From Streptomyces sp. CA-210063 (GTDB taxonomy: Bacteria; Actinomycetota; Actinomycetes; Streptomycetales; Streptomycetaceae), in NCBI RefSeq assembly GCF_024612015.1, contig NZ_CP102512.1, positions 5,580,001-5,644,000 of the forward strand: a stretch of DNA of 64,000 nt, read 5' to 3'. This document shows positions 24,257 to 31,960 of this stretch, piece by piece (position 1 is the stretch's first letter; each line of letters begins with the position of its first letter). The position numbers were made by a program, and so were the translations under genes. Under the pieces are notes generated by a model. It was not told where the DNA came from. It saw only the letters and a program-made list of their open reading frames with translations, and searched no databases.

Positions 24257-25321
24257 TCACCCTGGAGGTGGGCCAGATATCCCACCGTTGGGTAGTGGGT
24301 AGCGATAGGCCGTGGGGACCAGAGAGTCACGCGCCGGCGTCCAGCTCTGCCAGACTCGCCAACGGCCGCCTGAGCAGCGCAACTCACTGTCGATCTCTAT
24401 GCGGTCTATGACAATGAGGCATGCGGAACTGTCCTCTGCGTGGCGAACCTCGCCTTCTGTAAGGTCGATGACTTCCCGCTCGGTCGTGCTGCCTTTCACC
24501 TCTATGTGCAGCTCGGTTCCGTCGCGGCGGGCTGTGATATCCCACGGGCATCGGTCGCCTACGTCATCAACTTCGTAGCCTAGCGACCCATAGTGGTTCA
24601 TCACGAGGTCTACCGCATATCGCTCAACTGCTCGCCGACGTGCCGTGTTTTGCTGCCGTCCGTACCCGCTGCTGCTCGACTTCTTGCCGGACGCCCGGAT
24701 GTGCGTCGAGGACTCGGCCTCGTATGGTTCGGATGCGGCGGACTGGTGCAGTTCGGATAGCAGCGGAATAGCCTCTACGAGAGCGCGGGGCAATTTGGTC
24801 AGGTACCCTTGAGCTGCTCGAACGGGTCGTTTCTCAGAAATGGCGAATGGAAAGTAAGTCGGACCCTCGACAGAGGCAGCAAGCAGGTCCCGCACCTGCC
24901 TTATCGCAGGCTCAAGCGCCCGCAAGCGTTCCTGTTTCAGAGGTACTTTGAGTCGCTGGTAACCACCGAGAGGTGCTTGCCATGCAGGCTCGGGACCTGA
25001 TGCGGTGCGCTGACGACCATACGTGCCGCGACTCTGCCATGTAATCGTGGAGGAGAACGGATCCCCTACGACACGCGAATAACCAACGATACCGGGACCG
25101 TGGTTCTTGTCCCAGTGCAAGACAAAGTCGCCGGGTCGGACGTATTGAACTAGTGAATATGACCAATACTCGGCGCCACTGTCGTTGACTTTTGGTGCAA
25201 GCAGATCGTGTCCGATGTCTTGCCTGTTGGTGATCTCCAGCCAAAATCGTTCGGCGGGGTCACCCAACCACCACGCGTTGACAGGCAAAAGTCTCCTCCC
25301 CCGGGAGTTACCACTGGCCAT
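24257..25321 (-). CDS. EVE-like / DUF3883 nuclease-fold protein (putative restriction enzyme)
   Basis: 354 aa. The N-terminal 150 residues (WWLGDPAERFWLEITNRQDI, RPGDFVLHWDKNHGPGIVGY) look like an EVE/PUA-type domain, a fold that binds modified bases in DNA. The C-terminal part is DUF3883: AVERYAVDLVMNHYGSLGYE, then the PD-(D/E)xK core Asp261 (PWDITARRDG), Glu274 and Lys276 (LHIEVKGST). The domain pair strongly suggests a modification-dependent (type IV-like) restriction endonuclease, though this is inference. Its gene is next to the endonuclease VII-like gene on the same strand, in a clear defence-type neighbourhood. Confidence 0.8.
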   Translation of the reverse strand: MASGNSRGRRLLPVNAWWLGDPAERFWLEITNRQDIGHDLLAPKVNDSGAEYWSYSLVQYVRPGDFVLHWDKNHGPGIVGYSRVVGDPFSSTITWQSRGTYGRQRTASGPEPAWQAPLGGYQRLKVPLKQERLRALEPAIRQVRDLLAASVEGPTYFPFAISEKRPVRAAQGYLTKLPRALVEAIPLLSELHQSAASEPYEAESSTHIRASGKKSSSSGYGRQQNTARRRAVERYAVDLVMNHYGSLGYEVDDVGDRCPWDITARRDGTELHIEVKGSTTEREVIDLTEGEVRHAEDSSACLIVIDRIEIDSELRCSGGRWRVWQSWTPARDSLVPTAYRYPLPNGGISGPPPG

Positions 25322-25384
25322 CAGAGCTTGTCAGATCAGGGCTGCCCGGATCGCCGGTTCTGCGCAGCAACCACCACGCTCCCC

Positions 25385-25536
25385 GGCTCCCATCCCGTCT
25401 GCCGTCGGCCCACACACCGTGGAGCGGGCGTGGTTCATGGCGTCCAGGTGGAGCGCGCCACTGTACGAACGACCTGGACGCCATGGGCCGCGTCTGCTCG
25501 GCTCTGCCTGGGTCGATGGCAGGCGGGATGGGAGCC
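25385..25536 (+). ncRNA. 152-nt long hairpin, possible structured RNA
   Basis: Two 65-base arms (25385-25449 and 25472-25536) pair along their full length around a 22-base loop: the outer 13 and inner 14 base pairs are perfect. By my alignment there are 51 Watson-Crick pairs, 9 G-U pairs and 5 mismatches when the plus strand is folded; nine of ten transition differences between arms are G-U compatible only on the plus strand. That bias points to a structure kept in plus-strand RNA (or single-stranded DNA). It lies in the gap upstream of the EVE-DUF3883 gene and codes for no clear protein. Confidence 0.5.
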
Positions 25537-25940
25537 TCCCACGCACGCCACTCACGGCCGGCACCCGCGAACGGCGCCCCCGCCATCTCGGAGCCTGAGC
25601 GCCCCCGCCGGAGGCACTGCTGTGACGTGCTGCCACCCTGCGGTGATCACCCCATGCCCCCCGGCCCTACCCACATGTGGGCGCGCGTCGGCGCAGCGCG
25701 CCCGGAGCGGGCCGAAGGCAGGAGCGCAGGGCGGAGCGGAGCCGGGAGCGCGCCCGGCGGAGCGGAGCGCAGCCGGGGCTTGAACCAGTAGAGAAAGTTG
25801 TAACGCAGTCGGACTGCTGGGGCTTGTCTGGTCCCGGGAGATGCTTGACATTTCGGCTTCACCTGATGCTTGACACCGCGTTCCTCGGGCTGGCTGTCTG
25901 GGCCCGCCAGGGAGGATGATCGTTCTGGCAGGATGCCGCC
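25537..25940. other. intergenic region with purine-rich GGAGC repeats
   Basis: About 400 bases without a supported gene. From 25676 to 25785 there is a low-complexity stretch of GGAGC/GCGGAGC units. The DNA to about 25870 is otherwise featureless; the region 25900-25940 must hold the ribosome site (ggcaggatgccgcc) of the next gene. Confidence 0.35.
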
Positions 25941-26468
25941 ATGGGGAACACACGTGCGTGGCCTGTGCTGCATACCGTGGATCTGGATGAAGCGTTGGGG
26001 CTTGCCGAGAAGCTGCTGTCAGTCGCGTCCTGGTACAGATCGGGTGGCGCTTACCTTGACGCATGGGCACGCGACGAGGATGTGTTGCGGCGCCTGAGCG
26101 AGGCTTCGCCTGAAGCGAGGGTTGAGTGGTACGGGGAGGGCCGTACCGGTTGGCCCGCGAGTGTGTCCCTGGCCGTGGAGAGCTTCGAGCAGGCGCGTGA
26201 GGCCATGGAATCTTGGGCTGCCGTCACCAGGTGTTACGTCCTGTGGCATGACATGAAGTGGCCGGCCGTGCCTGAACTCGGACTGGACGAGGAGTACAAG
26301 TACGCCGAGTTGCAGGTCGCGTGCAACAGCCGGGACATCCACTGCGAGAAGTGGGCGGCCGAGCACACGGTCTTCGTCCACACGCGACCCGGCCATGACG
26401 ATCGTGCCGCCTGGCTGGCGGCACAGGTCAACGCCCGAGTCGTCGGGCCCTCTGAGTTCGGGTGGTAG
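25941..26468 (+). CDS. hypothetical protein
   Basis: 175 aa, starting MGNTRAWPVLHTVDLDEALG. It is acidic and Trp-rich (VEWYGEGRTGWPASVSLAVE, ESWAAVTRCYVLWHDMKWPA) with no signal peptide or membrane segment. Codon use fits a real Streptomyces gene. Not recognised. It sits at the outer edge of the AICE, beyond the small regulatory genes, and may be cargo. Confidence 0.6.
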   Translation: MGNTRAWPVLHTVDLDEALGLAEKLLSVASWYRSGGAYLDAWARDEDVLRRLSEASPEARVEWYGEGRTGWPASVSLAVESFEQAREAMESWAAVTRCYVLWHDMKWPAVPELGLDEEYKYAELQVACNSRDIHCEKWAAEHTVFVHTRPGHDDRAAWLAAQVNARVVGPSEFGW

Positions 26469-26522
26469 CTCGCCAAACAATCTCGGCGATCGCCTAGCAG
26501 GAGATCGTTTAGAGCAGGCGCT

Positions 26523-26930
26523 TCAACCGCACCTCGGCGGCTGGTTCGAGCGGCCGGTGTGAGGCTTGAAGTCGTATGCGCAGGCCAGAAGTTCCGTGCC
26601 CTGTCGGTGTGCGAGTGGCAGGAAAATCACTGGTCGGATCGTCCAGGTGATGCGGGTCGAGTCGAAGGTGACCGACACGGTGCAGGGCTCGGAGCGCAGG
26701 AGGGCTCGTCGTGTTTCTATGCGGCCGTCGTACAGCCACTGCCATGCCTGCTCGGATGCTTCCGGGTCGAATGCCGGTGAGATGGTGCGGAGCGCGACGG
26801 CAACCCATCGGTCGGCCTGGGGCGCGGAGTAGGCGTCGAAGGATGCCCGGAGTACCAACTCGCCCTCGTCGGTGAGGTCTTCGGTCCAGCACTCGCACCA
26901 GTAGCCCCGGCGGGCTTCGCCGTTCAGCAC
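26523..26930 (-). CDS. AICE-associated conserved hypothetical protein
   Basis: 135 aa from a GTG at 26930 that overlaps the stop of the HATPase gene (GTGCTGA), hence translationally coupled. RGYWCECWTEDLTDEGELVL leads into a compact alpha/beta pattern (DRWVAVALRTISPAFDPEAS, YDGRIETRRALL, RITWTIRPVIFLPL). I know proteins of this kind only as companions of the ATP-binding protein in pSAM2-type elements; function unknown. Confidence 0.65.
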   Translation of the reverse strand: MLNGEARRGYWCECWTEDLTDEGELVLRASFDAYSAPQADRWVAVALRTISPAFDPEASEQAWQWLYDGRIETRRALLRSEPCTVSVTFDSTRITWTIRPVIFLPLAHRQGTELLACAYDFKPHTGRSNQPPRCG

Positions 26931-27352
26931 AGGTGGTCTCCCGGTCGGGTGCCGGTGAACAGTTCCGCGGTGACCGTGTATCCGCCGTTGCTGTCGTGGA
27001 TGACGACTCGGTGGGCGAGTGCGGTGACCATGCCCAGGCCCCGGCCGTGTTCGGCCTCGCCGTCCTGGTGCTCGGCCTTGGGTGCAGTGCCGGTTCCTCC
27101 GCCGTCCGTCACTGACAGAGCGATGACCTGCCGGGAGACCGCCAAGGCGAGATGGAAGCTGCCGGACTCCATGCCGCTGGCCGTGTGGAGGATCGCGTTC
27201 GCGCTCAGCTCGCTCACGATCAGCTCGGCGTCCTCGGCCATGGGCGATCCGCGCAGGATGTCGCGTGTCCAGCGGCGGGCCCGGCTCACCTCTTCCGGAA
27301 ATCCTGGGCAAGTGAGTCCCCAGACCCGGGCGGTGCTCGTATACTCGTGCAT
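26924..27352 (-). CDS. ATP-binding protein, anti-sigma-factor kinase-like (HATPase_c_2)
   Basis: 142 aa from the ATG at 27352 (AAGGAAC ribosome site). GHKL signatures: ELIVSELSANAILHTASG (N-box), VTDGGGTGT and EHGRGLGMVTALAHRVVIH (G-box), the RsbW/SpoIIAB-like fold seen in many stand-alone Streptomyces proteins. Likely binds or phosphorylates an antagonist or sigma-factor partner, unknown here. A KorSA-type palindrome overlaps the start codon, so it is probably repressed together with the other AICE functions. Confidence 0.8.
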   Translation of the reverse strand: MHEYTSTARVWGLTCPGFPEEVSRARRWTRDILRGSPMAEDAELIVSELSANAILHTASGMESGSFHLALAVSRQVIALSVTDGGGTGTAPKAEHQDGEAEHGRGLGMVTALAHRVVIHDSNGGYTVTAELFTGTRPGDHLC

Positions 27353-27358
27353 ACAAGT
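27343..27358. promoter_or_regulatory. putative GntR/KorSA operator
   Basis: ACTCGTGCATACAAGT, a near-palindrome matching ACTCGT-N4-ACGAGT at 11 of 12 arm positions; it overlaps the start codon of the HATPase gene. Confidence 0.55.
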
Positions 27359-27398
27359 TCCTTCATGCTGGTAGGCCGCCATGTGCAGCGGGTTCGGG

Positions 27399-27830
27399 CT
27401 AGACGAGTTTCACGCCGTCGTGGGCGCGGATGGCCGGCGGGGATGCCGCGTCCAATGCGTCCAGGACGCGGATCGCGTATGCCTCGTCGGCAAGCTCGGT
27501 GACTTCTTCACGGGTGGCCCAGCGCAGTGCGCGGGTCTCATCGCCAGTGGTCGGTGTGCCGTCGGCCGCCTCGCAGCGGAAGACCAGCGAGACGATCAGG
27601 CCCGTCATGTTCTTGTAGACGCCGGTCAGGGTCGCGGGAAGCGCGATCTTGATCCCGGTCTCTTCGAGCACTTCGCGCTGCAGGGCTTCGAGGAGGGTTT
27701 CCTCGCGTTCGAGGACTCCGCCCGGGGGTTCCCACTTGCCGTTGTCACGGCGTTTGATCAAGAGGGCACGGCCCTGGTCGTCGACGATGACTCCGGCGAC
27801 GCTCACGGAGTGCGGACGGTCGGTGCTCAC
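27399..27830 (-). CDS. Nudix hydrolase, Pif-like AICE immunity factor
   Basis: 143 aa from a GTG at 27830 behind GAGGAAC. The Nudix box is intact: G-x5-E-x7-REVLEETGI (PPGGVLEREETLLEALQREV then LEETG). In pSAM2 the Nudix protein Pif is known to block redundant transfer between donor cells; position beside the GntR repressor in a pSAM2-type element makes this a likely counterpart. The enzyme may hydrolyse a nucleoside-diphosphate compound; substrate unknown. Divergent from the repressor gene across a shared operator. Confidence 0.82.
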   Translation of the reverse strand: MSTDRPHSVSVAGVIVDDQGRALLIKRRDNGKWEPPGGVLEREETLLEALQREVLEETGIKIALPATLTGVYKNMTGLIVSLVFRCEAADGTPTTGDETRALRWATREEVTELADEAYAIRVLDALDAASPPAIRAHDGVKLV

Positions 27831-27885
27831 GTTCCTCGGCCCTCTCGGCTGGCTAGGCTCTCCACCGTAGCAACAACAAACGCCC

Positions 27886-27901
27886 ACTCGTCTAGATATC
27901 T
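27886..27901. promoter_or_regulatory. putative GntR/KorSA operator upstream of the repressor gene
   Basis: ACTCGTCTAGATATCT, with one full half-site ACTCGTCTAG, 12 bases before the GTG of the repressor gene and next to its ribosome site; fits autoregulation. Confidence 0.55.
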
Positions 27902-27913
27902 AAAGGAGTACAC

Positions 27914-28702
27914 GTGCCCTCTCTTCCCTCAGGCTTCCTCGGTGACCTCGATCCCACGAGTGATCGTGCGGTCTTTCGGCAGATCGCCGACCAGCTGCGC
28001 GAGGCCATCGACCGCGGGCGGTTCAAGGAGGGTGAAAAACTGCCCTCGGAAGCCGAGCTTGTGGACCACTACGGGGTATCCCGGATGACGGTCCGCAACT
28101 CCTTCTCCGTCCTCCAGGGCGAAGGACTCGTGCACGCCGAGCACGGCAAGGGTGTCTTCGTCCGGCCACGGCCGCCCGTGCGGCGACTCGCCTCCGACCG
28201 GTTCGCCCGGCGCCACCGGGAACAGGGCAAGGCGGCCTTCATCGTCGAGGCCAACGCGGCCGGCAGTCACCCCCAGGTCGACAGCCTTGAGGTGAAGGAA
28301 GAGAAGGCCAGTCAGGACGTCTCGACACGGCTCGGGTCCGTGCGGCGGGTGCTGGCGCGTCGGCGCCGGTATCTGCTCGATGGGCGGCCGGTCGAGTTCG
28401 CCACCTCGTATCTACCGCTCGACATCGCGCGCGGTACTCCCATCGCTGAGCCCAACCCGGGGCCCGGCGGCATCTACGCCCGCCTCGAAGAGCTGGGCCA
28501 CCGCCTCGACCACTTCGAGGAGGAGATTCGTGCCCGGATGCCCTCGCCCGCTGAGGTAAAGACGCTGCGGCTGGCTTCCGGCGTGCCGGTGATCCACCTG
28601 ATCCGGACCGCCTTCGACGCCGAAGGGCGAGCCGTGGAGGTCTGCGACACCGTCATGGCGGCGGATGCGTACGTGCTGTCGTATCAGCTTCCTGCGACGT
28701 GA
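27914..28702 (+). CDS. GntR-family (HutC/UTRA) repressor, KorSA-like
   Basis: 262 aa from a GTG at 27914 with AAAGGAG upstream. The N-terminal winged helix (AVFRQIADQLREAIDRGRFK, LPSEAELVDHYGVSRMTVRN, GEGLVHAEHGKGVFVRPRP) is followed by a UTRA effector-binding domain (YLLDGRPVEFATSYLPLDIA, VIHLIRTAFDAEGRAVEVCD). In pSAM2 KorSA represses its own gene and the activator gene pra, keeping the element integrated. The repeated ACTCGT/ACGAGT sites around this gene and before spd genes are its presumed operators. Confidence 0.88.
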   Translation: MPSLPSGFLGDLDPTSDRAVFRQIADQLREAIDRGRFKEGEKLPSEAELVDHYGVSRMTVRNSFSVLQGEGLVHAEHGKGVFVRPRPPVRRLASDRFARRHREQGKAAFIVEANAAGSHPQVDSLEVKEEKASQDVSTRLGSVRRVLARRRRYLLDGRPVEFATSYLPLDIARGTPIAEPNPGPGGIYARLEELGHRLDHFEEEIRARMPSPAEVKTLRLASGVPVIHLIRTAFDAEGRAVEVCDTVMAADAYVLSYQLPAT

Positions 28703-28763
28703 TGAGGTGATTTGCGGTGGTGCGTGGGGGACATTTCTCCGACTCGTACACCCCAACAGGCAT

Positions 28764-28779
28764 ACTCGTATAGACGAGT
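28764..28779. promoter_or_regulatory. GntR/KorSA-type operator, perfect palindrome
   Basis: ACTCGTATAGACGAGT: six-base arms ACTCGT/ACGAGT around ATAG, in the promoter region of the transfer operon that starts at 28871. Confidence 0.65.
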
Positions 28780-28845
28780 GGGTAAGTGGTGTGGCAGGGT
28801 GGTCCGCATGAGCCCGGAGATCGGGTTCGCAGACCGCATCATGTA

Positions 28846-28854
28846 TAGACGAGT
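28846..28854. promoter_or_regulatory. GntR/KorSA-type half-site
   Basis: TAGACGAGT, preceded by TGTA, about 17 bases before the first gene of the transfer operon; a second, weaker copy of the operator at 28764. Confidence 0.45.
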
Positions 28855-28870
28855 AGATGGGTGAATTGCC

Positions 28871-29227
28871 TTGCGCACCATTCGGGTTGAGACCTCGGCC
28901 GCAACGATCCTGCTGACTGAGGCTCCTGAACCCAAGGTCCGGGACCGGCAGACGGGCGAGATCGCCAAGGACGCCGTCAGTGGGGAAGCGCTGATGACGC
29001 TCGGCGTCGTCTACATCGAGGACGGGGAATCGTCTCTGGTCAAGGTCACCGTGCCGGAAGGCGGCGTGGCCGAAGGGCTGACGCTGGGGGCGCCGGTCTC
29101 GCTGCCGGGGCTGGTCGCCCGGCCGTGGGAATCCGTGTTCAACGGGCAGCAGCGACACGGCATCGCCTTCCGCGCCGCCGCCGTGACTCCGGCTGCCTTC
29201 CCGGCCGCCATGGGGGCCACCGCCTGA
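28871..29227 (+). CDS. AICE transfer-operon leading protein, conserved hypothetical
   Basis: 118 aa, read from a TTG at 28871 (RTIRVETSAATILLTEAPEP); no ATG or GTG fits better in this frame, and the ribosome site is poor. DRQTGEIAKDAVSGEALMTL and a run of beta-strand-like segments (VVYIEDGESSLVKVTVPEGG) suggest a small all-beta protein. Its stop overlaps the start of the translocase gene (TGATG). Homologous small genes precede the tra gene in several Streptomyces AICEs; a role in transfer is assumed. Confidence 0.65.
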   Translation: MRTIRVETSAATILLTEAPEPKVRDRQTGEIAKDAVSGEALMTLGVVYIEDGESSLVKVTVPEGGVAEGLTLGAPVSLPGLVARPWESVFNGQQRHGIAFRAAAVTPAAFPAAMGATA

Positions 29228-30603
29228 TGTCCGATCTGGTGACACTTCTGGAAGTGGGTGGTCCTGTCGCCGCACTCGGCGGCGGGGCCGCCTACACCCG
29301 GGCCAAGCACCCCCGCGTGTACTGGCCCACGGTCGGCCTGCCGATATCCACCGCCCGGCTCCTCGGCTCGTACGGCTCGGTCATGGAGGCGTGCGGGCTG
29401 ACCGTGGCGCCGTCCCGGCTGCGGGTCCTCGCCGTCAAGGCCACCACTCGCCGGGAGGTCCGGCCGGTACCGCCTCGTTGGGGCATCATCCGGCCCACGG
29501 CGACCGGGCTGCGGCTTCGCCTCCGGCTCGCTCCCGGTCAGGAACCCGCCGATGTCGCCGCCTCGGCCGAACGGCTGCGGCATGCCTGGGGCGTTCACGC
29601 CGTGTACGTCTCGACCGTCAGGCCGGGTGTGGTCGAACTTCGGATCGTCGGGTTCGACGTGCTGCGGAACGTGCGGATGCCTCGTAAGTCCATCGCCGAA
29701 TTCCTCAAGGTTCCTGTGGCGCTGCGGGAGGACGCGACCCCGTTCGTGCGCGACTACCGCACCATCCCGCACCAACTCACCCTCGGCGCCACGCTGTCGG
29801 GCAAGTCCATGTATCTGCGCCACTTGATCACCGGACTCGCCCGACAGTCCGTCGCTCTGGTCGGCATCGACTGCAAGCGGGGTGTGGAGCTGGCGCCGTT
29901 CGCCTCCCGGCTCTCGGCCCTGGCAACCGATCCCGACGAGGCGGCTGAGTTGCTGCCCGTGATCGTCAAGGAAATGGAGGTCCGATACGACCTGATCAAG
30001 GCTCGGCAGGGCATCGCCCCGGGCACACCCGACGAGGAGATCACCTCCGACATTTGGGGCCTGCCCGAGAGCGAACGCCCCGTGCCGGTTGTGCTGTTCG
30101 TCGACGAGGTGGCGGAACTTTTCCTCGTCGCGACGAAGAGGGACGAGGAACGGCGGGACGAGATGGTCACTCAGCTCATCCGCCTTGCCCAGCTCGGCCG
30201 CGCTGCCGGGATCTACCTGGAGGTCTGCGGACAGCGCTTCGGCGCTGAGCTGGGCAAGGGCGCCACCATGCTCCGCGCCCAGCTCACCGGCCGGGTCTGC
30301 CACCGCGTCAACGACGAAGCCTCCGCGAAGATGGCCCTCGGTGACATCGCCCCCGAAGCGGTCTTCGCCGCCTGCGCCATCGCTCCCGAACTGCCCGGCC
30401 TGGCCGTGGCCGGTGACACCTCCGGCGGCTGGTCCCGCATCCGCACGCCGTACCTCTCCCTCGGCGCCGCCGCCGGGATCTGTCGGGACTCGGCCCACCT
30501 GGTGCCCGACCTGCCCGCGCTGAAGCCCTTCCGGCCCGACACCCCCGTACGGCCCGTCGAGTCCTCGGCCCCGGCAGTGCAGCCGCACCCGGTGACCGAC
30601 TGA
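29227..30603 (+). CDS. FtsK/SpoIIIE-type DNA translocase (Tra)
   Basis: 458 aa from the ATG at 29227. One short N-terminal hydrophobic segment (LLEVGGPVAALGGGAA), then a helical region and the FtsK motor: Walker A GATLSGKSMYL (187-194) and Walker B VVLFVDE (288-294). The C-terminal part ends GRVCHRVNDEASAKMALGD and PGLAVAGD, typical of Tra proteins of conjugative AICEs, which pump double-stranded DNA between mycelia as a hexamer. The usual winged-helix gamma domain is short, as in TraSA. Operon with the spd genes. Confidence 0.88.
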   Translation: MSDLVTLLEVGGPVAALGGGAAYTRAKHPRVYWPTVGLPISTARLLGSYGSVMEACGLTVAPSRLRVLAVKATTRREVRPVPPRWGIIRPTATGLRLRLRLAPGQEPADVAASAERLRHAWGVHAVYVSTVRPGVVELRIVGFDVLRNVRMPRKSIAEFLKVPVALREDATPFVRDYRTIPHQLTLGATLSGKSMYLRHLITGLARQSVALVGIDCKRGVELAPFASRLSALATDPDEAAELLPVIVKEMEVRYDLIKARQGIAPGTPDEEITSDIWGLPESERPVPVVLFVDEVAELFLVATKRDEERRDEMVTQLIRLAQLGRAAGIYLEVCGQRFGAELGKGATMLRAQLTGRVCHRVNDEASAKMALGDIAPEAVFAACAIAPELPGLAVAGDTSGGWSRIRTPYLSLGAAAGICRDSAHLVPDLPALKPFRPDTPVRPVESSAPAVQPHPVTD

Positions 30604-30692
30604 CCTTCGCTCACCCGTCACCCCGGTCGGCGTGACCGACTCGCGCCAACTCCCTACCCCTGCCATGCCTGAATCCGGAAAGGAGCCGCATC

Positions 30693-31346
30693 ATGCGCGC
30701 CCAACTGGCCCGTGTCGACGCGGTGCTCGTCCAGGCGCTTATCGCCGCCGCGCTGTCCTTCGCCCACCTGCACGACATCGCTATGGCGGCCGGTCAGGGC
30801 GGGTGGAAAGCGTGGGCCTATCCCGTCTCGGTCGACCTGTTGCTCGTCGCCGCCTGGCGCCGACTGCGCTCGGGTGAGGCGAAAGCGGCCGGGTGGTGCT
30901 GGTTCGTCATCGCCCTCGCCGCCTCCCTCGGTGCGAACGTCGCCACCGCCGGCCTACTCGACCTGAACGACGTACCGGCCTGGCTGCGCATCCTCGTCGC
31001 GGGCTGGCCCGCCGTCGCCTTCCTCGGCGGAACACTGCTCGCCCACTCCACACCGACGACGGCCGAGAAAGACGCCGAGGACACGGACGGCACCGTGGAC
31101 CAGGAGGACGCGCCCGAACTCGTTCCCGATGGACCGCCGCCGACACCACCGGCCATCGAGCCGCCGCCCGAGCTGCCCGCCGTGCCCGTCCCGGCCGCCC
31201 TTGTCGAACATGCCCGCAAGGTCGCTGCCGAGCACCACAGCCGCACCGGAACGCCCATCGACACCTCGACTCTCCGCGCTCGCCTCGGCGTCCCCGCGCC
31301 CATGGCCGAAGCCATCGCCGCCCACCTCGCCCCGACCGGGAGCTGA
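30693..31346 (+). CDS. SpdB-like (DUF2637) membrane spread protein
   Basis: 217 aa. Four membrane helices fill residues about 10-115 (VLVQALIAAALSFAHLHDIA, AWAYPVSVDLLLVAAWRRL, WCWFVIALAASLGANVATAG, ILVAGWPAVAFLGGTLLAH), the DUF2637 pattern. A Pro/Glu-rich cytoplasmic stretch and a short helical end (LRARLGVPAPMAEAIAAHLA) follow. Spd proteins help the element move between hyphal compartments after transfer. The ribosome site is gaaaggagccgcatc. Confidence 0.82.
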   Translation: MRAQLARVDAVLVQALIAAALSFAHLHDIAMAAGQGGWKAWAYPVSVDLLLVAAWRRLRSGEAKAAGWCWFVIALAASLGANVATAGLLDLNDVPAWLRILVAGWPAVAFLGGTLLAHSTPTTAEKDAEDTDGTVDQEDAPELVPDGPPPTPPAIEPPPELPAVPVPAALVEHARKVAAEHHSRTGTPIDTSTLRARLGVPAPMAEAIAAHLAPTGS

Positions 31347-31349
31347 CCT

Positions 31350-31535
31350 GTGCCCCTCTTCTGCTTCAACACCGCCGCCGACTACCTCGAAGCGGCCCGC
31401 GAGATGGCCGTCAGCGGCCGTACCACGCTGGCCCGGCTCCTCGCCGAAGAAGCCGCCGACCGCGTCACGGACCCCGCCGAAGCCGCCCGCATCCTGCATG
31501 ACTTCCCCGGCCCCAGCCTGCGACAGGAGGACTGA
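31350..31535 (+). CDS. small AICE protein
   Basis: 61 aa from a GTG four bases after the spdB stop: LFCFNTAADYLEAAREMAVS GRTTLARLL. Highly helical with no Cys or membrane segments. Codon use is consistent with a real gene. Function unknown; position within the transfer operon suggests a transfer accessory. Confidence 0.6.
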   Translation: MPLFCFNTAADYLEAAREMAVSGRTTLARLLAEEAADRVTDPAEAARILHDFPGPSLRQED

Positions 31536-31537
31536 TC

Positions 31538-31726
31538 ATGCCCAACCGCCGCTTCCGCAACGTCACCCGCATCGGCCCCGTCCAGGTCGCCACGTCGTAC
31601 GACGGCCGGGGCCGTGAGAAGCACACCGCCGCCTGCACGGCTCCGCGCTGCGGCTTCTCCGCCGACTACGACAGCCGCGCCGCCGCCGAGCTGGCCGCCC
31701 GCACCCACCGCTGCCCCGTCCGCTGA
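31538..31726 (+). CDS. small mobile-element transfer protein
   Basis: 62 aa; the ATG overlaps the preceding operon spacing by two bases only (GGAGGACTGATC upstream). MPNRRFRNVTRIGPVQVATS then a Cys pair and His (CTAPRCGFSADYDSR, THRCPVR) that could bind zinc. Small proteins with this pattern are regular members of AICE transfer operons. Confidence 0.65.
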   Translation: MPNRRFRNVTRIGPVQVATSYDGRGREKHTAACTAPRCGFSADYDSRAAAELAARTHRCPVR

Positions 31727-31740
31727 AGGGACCCGCACCC

Positions 31741-31935
31741 GTGACCGTCAGCCTGCCGCTCGTCGTCGTCCTCGGCTTCTTCGCCTGGGGCGCGGTCAAG
31801 TTCCTCGGCGTCCGCACCTGGGTCGTCGTACTGATTGCCCTCTTCGGCTTCTACCTCTCGCAGACCTTCCTCGCCCCCGCCATCGAATCCGGCACGCGCT
31901 CCGGCGTGGACGTCATAAACGGCTCACATGCCTAG
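31741..31935 (+). CDS. small membrane protein, Spd-type
   Basis: 64 aa from a GTG at 31741: two hydrophobic helices (LPLVVVLGFFAWGAVKFLG; TWVVVLIALFGFYLSQTFLA) and a short polar end. Fits the small SpdA/SpdD-type membrane proteins of AICE spread loci. Confidence 0.6.
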   Translation: MTVSLPLVVVLGFFAWGAVKFLGVRTWVVVLIALFGFYLSQTFLAPAIESGTRSGVDVINGSHA

Positions 31936-31941
31936 ACGAGT
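31933..31941. promoter_or_regulatory. GntR/KorSA-type half-site
   Basis: TAGACGAGT, followed by AGATGAGG as at 28846; it overlaps the end of the preceding gene and lies just before the ribosome site of the next one. Confidence 0.45.
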
Positions 31942-31960
31942 AGATGAGGAGAGTCGGACC

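Noticed and set aside
25676..25785. GGAGC-rich repeats as an iteron origin
   Set aside because: Units are irregular low-complexity DNA of the kind common between Streptomyces genes, not spaced iterons next to a rep gene.
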